Part shown: positions 60,685 to 64,000 of the stretch, piece after piece | How positions within the stretch are numbered: position 1 is the first letter of the stretch | Layout of the letters: each line of letters starts with the position of its first letter | Source: Myxococcales bacterium | GTDB lineage: Bacteria > Myxococcota_A > Polyangia > Haliangiales > Haliangiaceae | Direction of reading: 5' to 3' | NCBI GenBank assembly: GCA_016794525.1 | Contig: JAEUJY010000062.1 | Location: 248,001 to 312,000 of the forward strand | Length of the DNA: 64,000 nucleotides | Notes under the pieces: generated by a model | What the model was told of the DNA's origin: nothing | Seen by the model: only the letters and a program-made list of their open reading frames with translations | Databases searched by the model: none | Program-made: the position numbers and the translations under genes

Positions 60685-61599
60685 ATGTCGGAACCGAAGC
60701 ACATCGGCATCGTCGGGAGCGGACTGATGGGGGCGGGCATCGCGGAGGTCGCGGCCCTCGCCGGGCTGCCGGTCACGCTGGTCAAGGCGACCCCGGGCGA
60801 TCCCGAGTCGGCCCGGGCGCGCATCCGCGCGTCGATGGCCGCCCGGGTGGCCAAGGGCAAGCTCGCGGCCGAGGACGCCGACCGCGCGCTCGCGTTGATC
60901 ACCGCCACCTGCGACGTCGACGCGGTCGCCGGTTGCGACCTGGTGATCGAGGCGATCGTCGAGGACCTCGGCGCCAAGCGCGAGCTGTTCGCGCGGCTCG
61001 ACGCGCTGCTCGCGCCCGACGCGATCCTGGCCTCCAACACCTCGACCCTGAAGATCGCCGATCTGTCGGACGGGCTGCGGCCGCGCCGCACGCTCGGCCT
61101 GCACTTCTTCTCGCCGGTGCCGGCGATGGCGCTGGTCGAGGTGGCGCACCTGGCCGACACCGACGCCGACGCGCTGGCCGCGTGCGAGGCGTTCGTCGCG
61201 CGCCTCGGCAAGACCGCGGTGCCGGTGCTCGACTCGACCGGCTTCGTCGTGAACCGGCTGCTGGTGCCGATGCTGCTGGGCGCGATCCACGCCTACGAGC
61301 AGGGCCTGGCCAGCGCCGAGCACATCGACACCGCGATGCGGCTGGGCTGCGGCCACCCGATGGGCCCGCTGGCGCTGTCGGACCTGATCGGGCTCGACGT
61401 CGTCTACGCGATGGCCAAGCTCCTCTACAAGGAGTTCGGCGACGACCGCTACCGCGCGCCGGCGCTGCTGCGCCGCCTGGTGCAGGCCGGCCAGCTCGGC
61501 AAGAAGTCGGGCATCGGCCTCTACGACTACAGCGCCAAGCCGGCCAAGGCCAACAAGGCCGCGCTGGTCATCGCCGCGCAGCCGTCGATCGCGGCGTAG
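60685..61599 (+). CDS. hbd: 3-hydroxybutyryl-CoA dehydrogenase
   Basis: A 304-residue enzyme of the 3-hydroxyacyl-CoA dehydrogenase family. The NAD loop is G11-S-G13-L-M-G16, followed by CDLVIEAIVEDLGAKRELFARLD, SNTSTLKI, the catalytic LHFFSPVPAMALVEV and the TGFVVNRLLVPMLLGAIHA and GHPMGPLALSDLIGLD elements. It oxidises (S)-3-hydroxybutyryl-CoA or runs the reverse in butanoyl or PHB metabolism. The start is fixed by AGGAGG five bases before ATG 60685. It stands alone, without thiolase or crotonase partners nearby, and has the most elaborate promoter region in the window. Confidence 0.92.
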   Translation: MSEPKHIGIVGSGLMGAGIAEVAALAGLPVTLVKATPGDPESARARIRASMAARVAKGKLAAEDADRALALITATCDVDAVAGCDLVIEAIVEDLGAKRELFARLDALLAPDAILASNTSTLKIADLSDGLRPRRTLGLHFFSPVPAMALVEVAHLADTDADALAACEAFVARLGKTAVPVLDSTGFVVNRLLVPMLLGAIHAYEQGLASAEHIDTAMRLGCGHPMGPLALSDLIGLDVVYAMAKLLYKEFGDDRYRAPALLRRLVQAGQLGKKSGIGLYDYSAKPAKANKAALVIAAQPSIAA

Positions 61600-61644
61600 C
61601 GCCGTCGGGATCCGGGCGGGCTTCGCCGCGCCACCGACCCGGGG

Positions 61645-63984
<2,340 letters not shown>

Positions 63985-64000
63985 GGCCTGCGCCGCCGGC

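Overview
The window is about 64 kb of very GC-rich chromosomal DNA, packed with protein genes and carrying no rRNA, tRNA or CRISPR array that I can see. The gene content points to a Gram-negative member of the Myxococcota, most likely of the Haliangiales/Kofleriaceae type. The evidence is two large Ser/Thr protein kinases (one with TPRs), a PP2C phosphatase, an ECF sigma factor with a TPR tail, a TonB receptor, and many small lipoproteins whose lipobox is followed by an Asp/Ala/Ile-rich spacer.

Region 1 (1-11984) is a defence-type island on the + strand. It opens with the 3' end of an unknown gene, then a tightly coupled operon: a two-HKD phospholipase-D-family protein, a sigma54 activator with an RtcR/CARF-like N-terminal sensor and an intact GAFTGA loop, and a 1017-residue SF1 helicase. 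Each gene overlaps the next by 4 bp. A DUF234-type ATPase follows, with an AT-rich palindrome at its start codon. A McrBC pair completes the island; its McrB carries a HARE-HTH and an EVE-like module.

Region 2 (11780-26790) is mostly housekeeping and signalling. It holds a Ser/Thr kinase with a membrane partner, lipoproteins, a ParE-type toxin-antitoxin pair, a TPR-SUFU fusion, pyruvate:ferredoxin oxidoreductase coupled to a dihydroorotate-dehydrogenase-like protein, a kinase-TPR receptor, an acetyltransferase and a zinc-ribbon protein.

Region 3 (26827-33844) is a Wadjet (JetABCD) condensin-like plasmid-defence system. Its Toprim nuclease gene jetD is divergent from jetABC rather than being the last gene of one operon.

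Region 4 (33845-50119) contains a lectin-like lipoprotein, a divergent MarR/GNAT pair, PP2C, a membrane-TPR protein, an M14-type carboxypeptidase, a propeller lipoprotein with a CxxCH motif, a membrane protein, a two-domain AAA+ ATPase resembling those of extracellular contractile injection systems, a YARHG protein, and a glycosyltransferase divergent from a putative TIM-barrel protein.

Region 5 (50226-64000) holds outer-membrane proteins, including a TonB receptor with a hexanucleotide repeat and a His-rich companion, an ECF sigma factor with its YCII partner, more lipoproteins, DUF4345 and DUF2277 proteins, 3-hydroxybutyryl-CoA dehydrogenase behind an AT-rich promoter region, and an eCIS-core (DUF4157) protein reaching the right edge.

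A pattern runs through the whole window. At least 18 genes have a TAnnnT hexamer 5-8 nt before the start codon and no convincing Shine-Dalgarno sequence, as expected for leaderless mRNAs. At two divergent gene pairs the two hexamers overlap on opposite strands.
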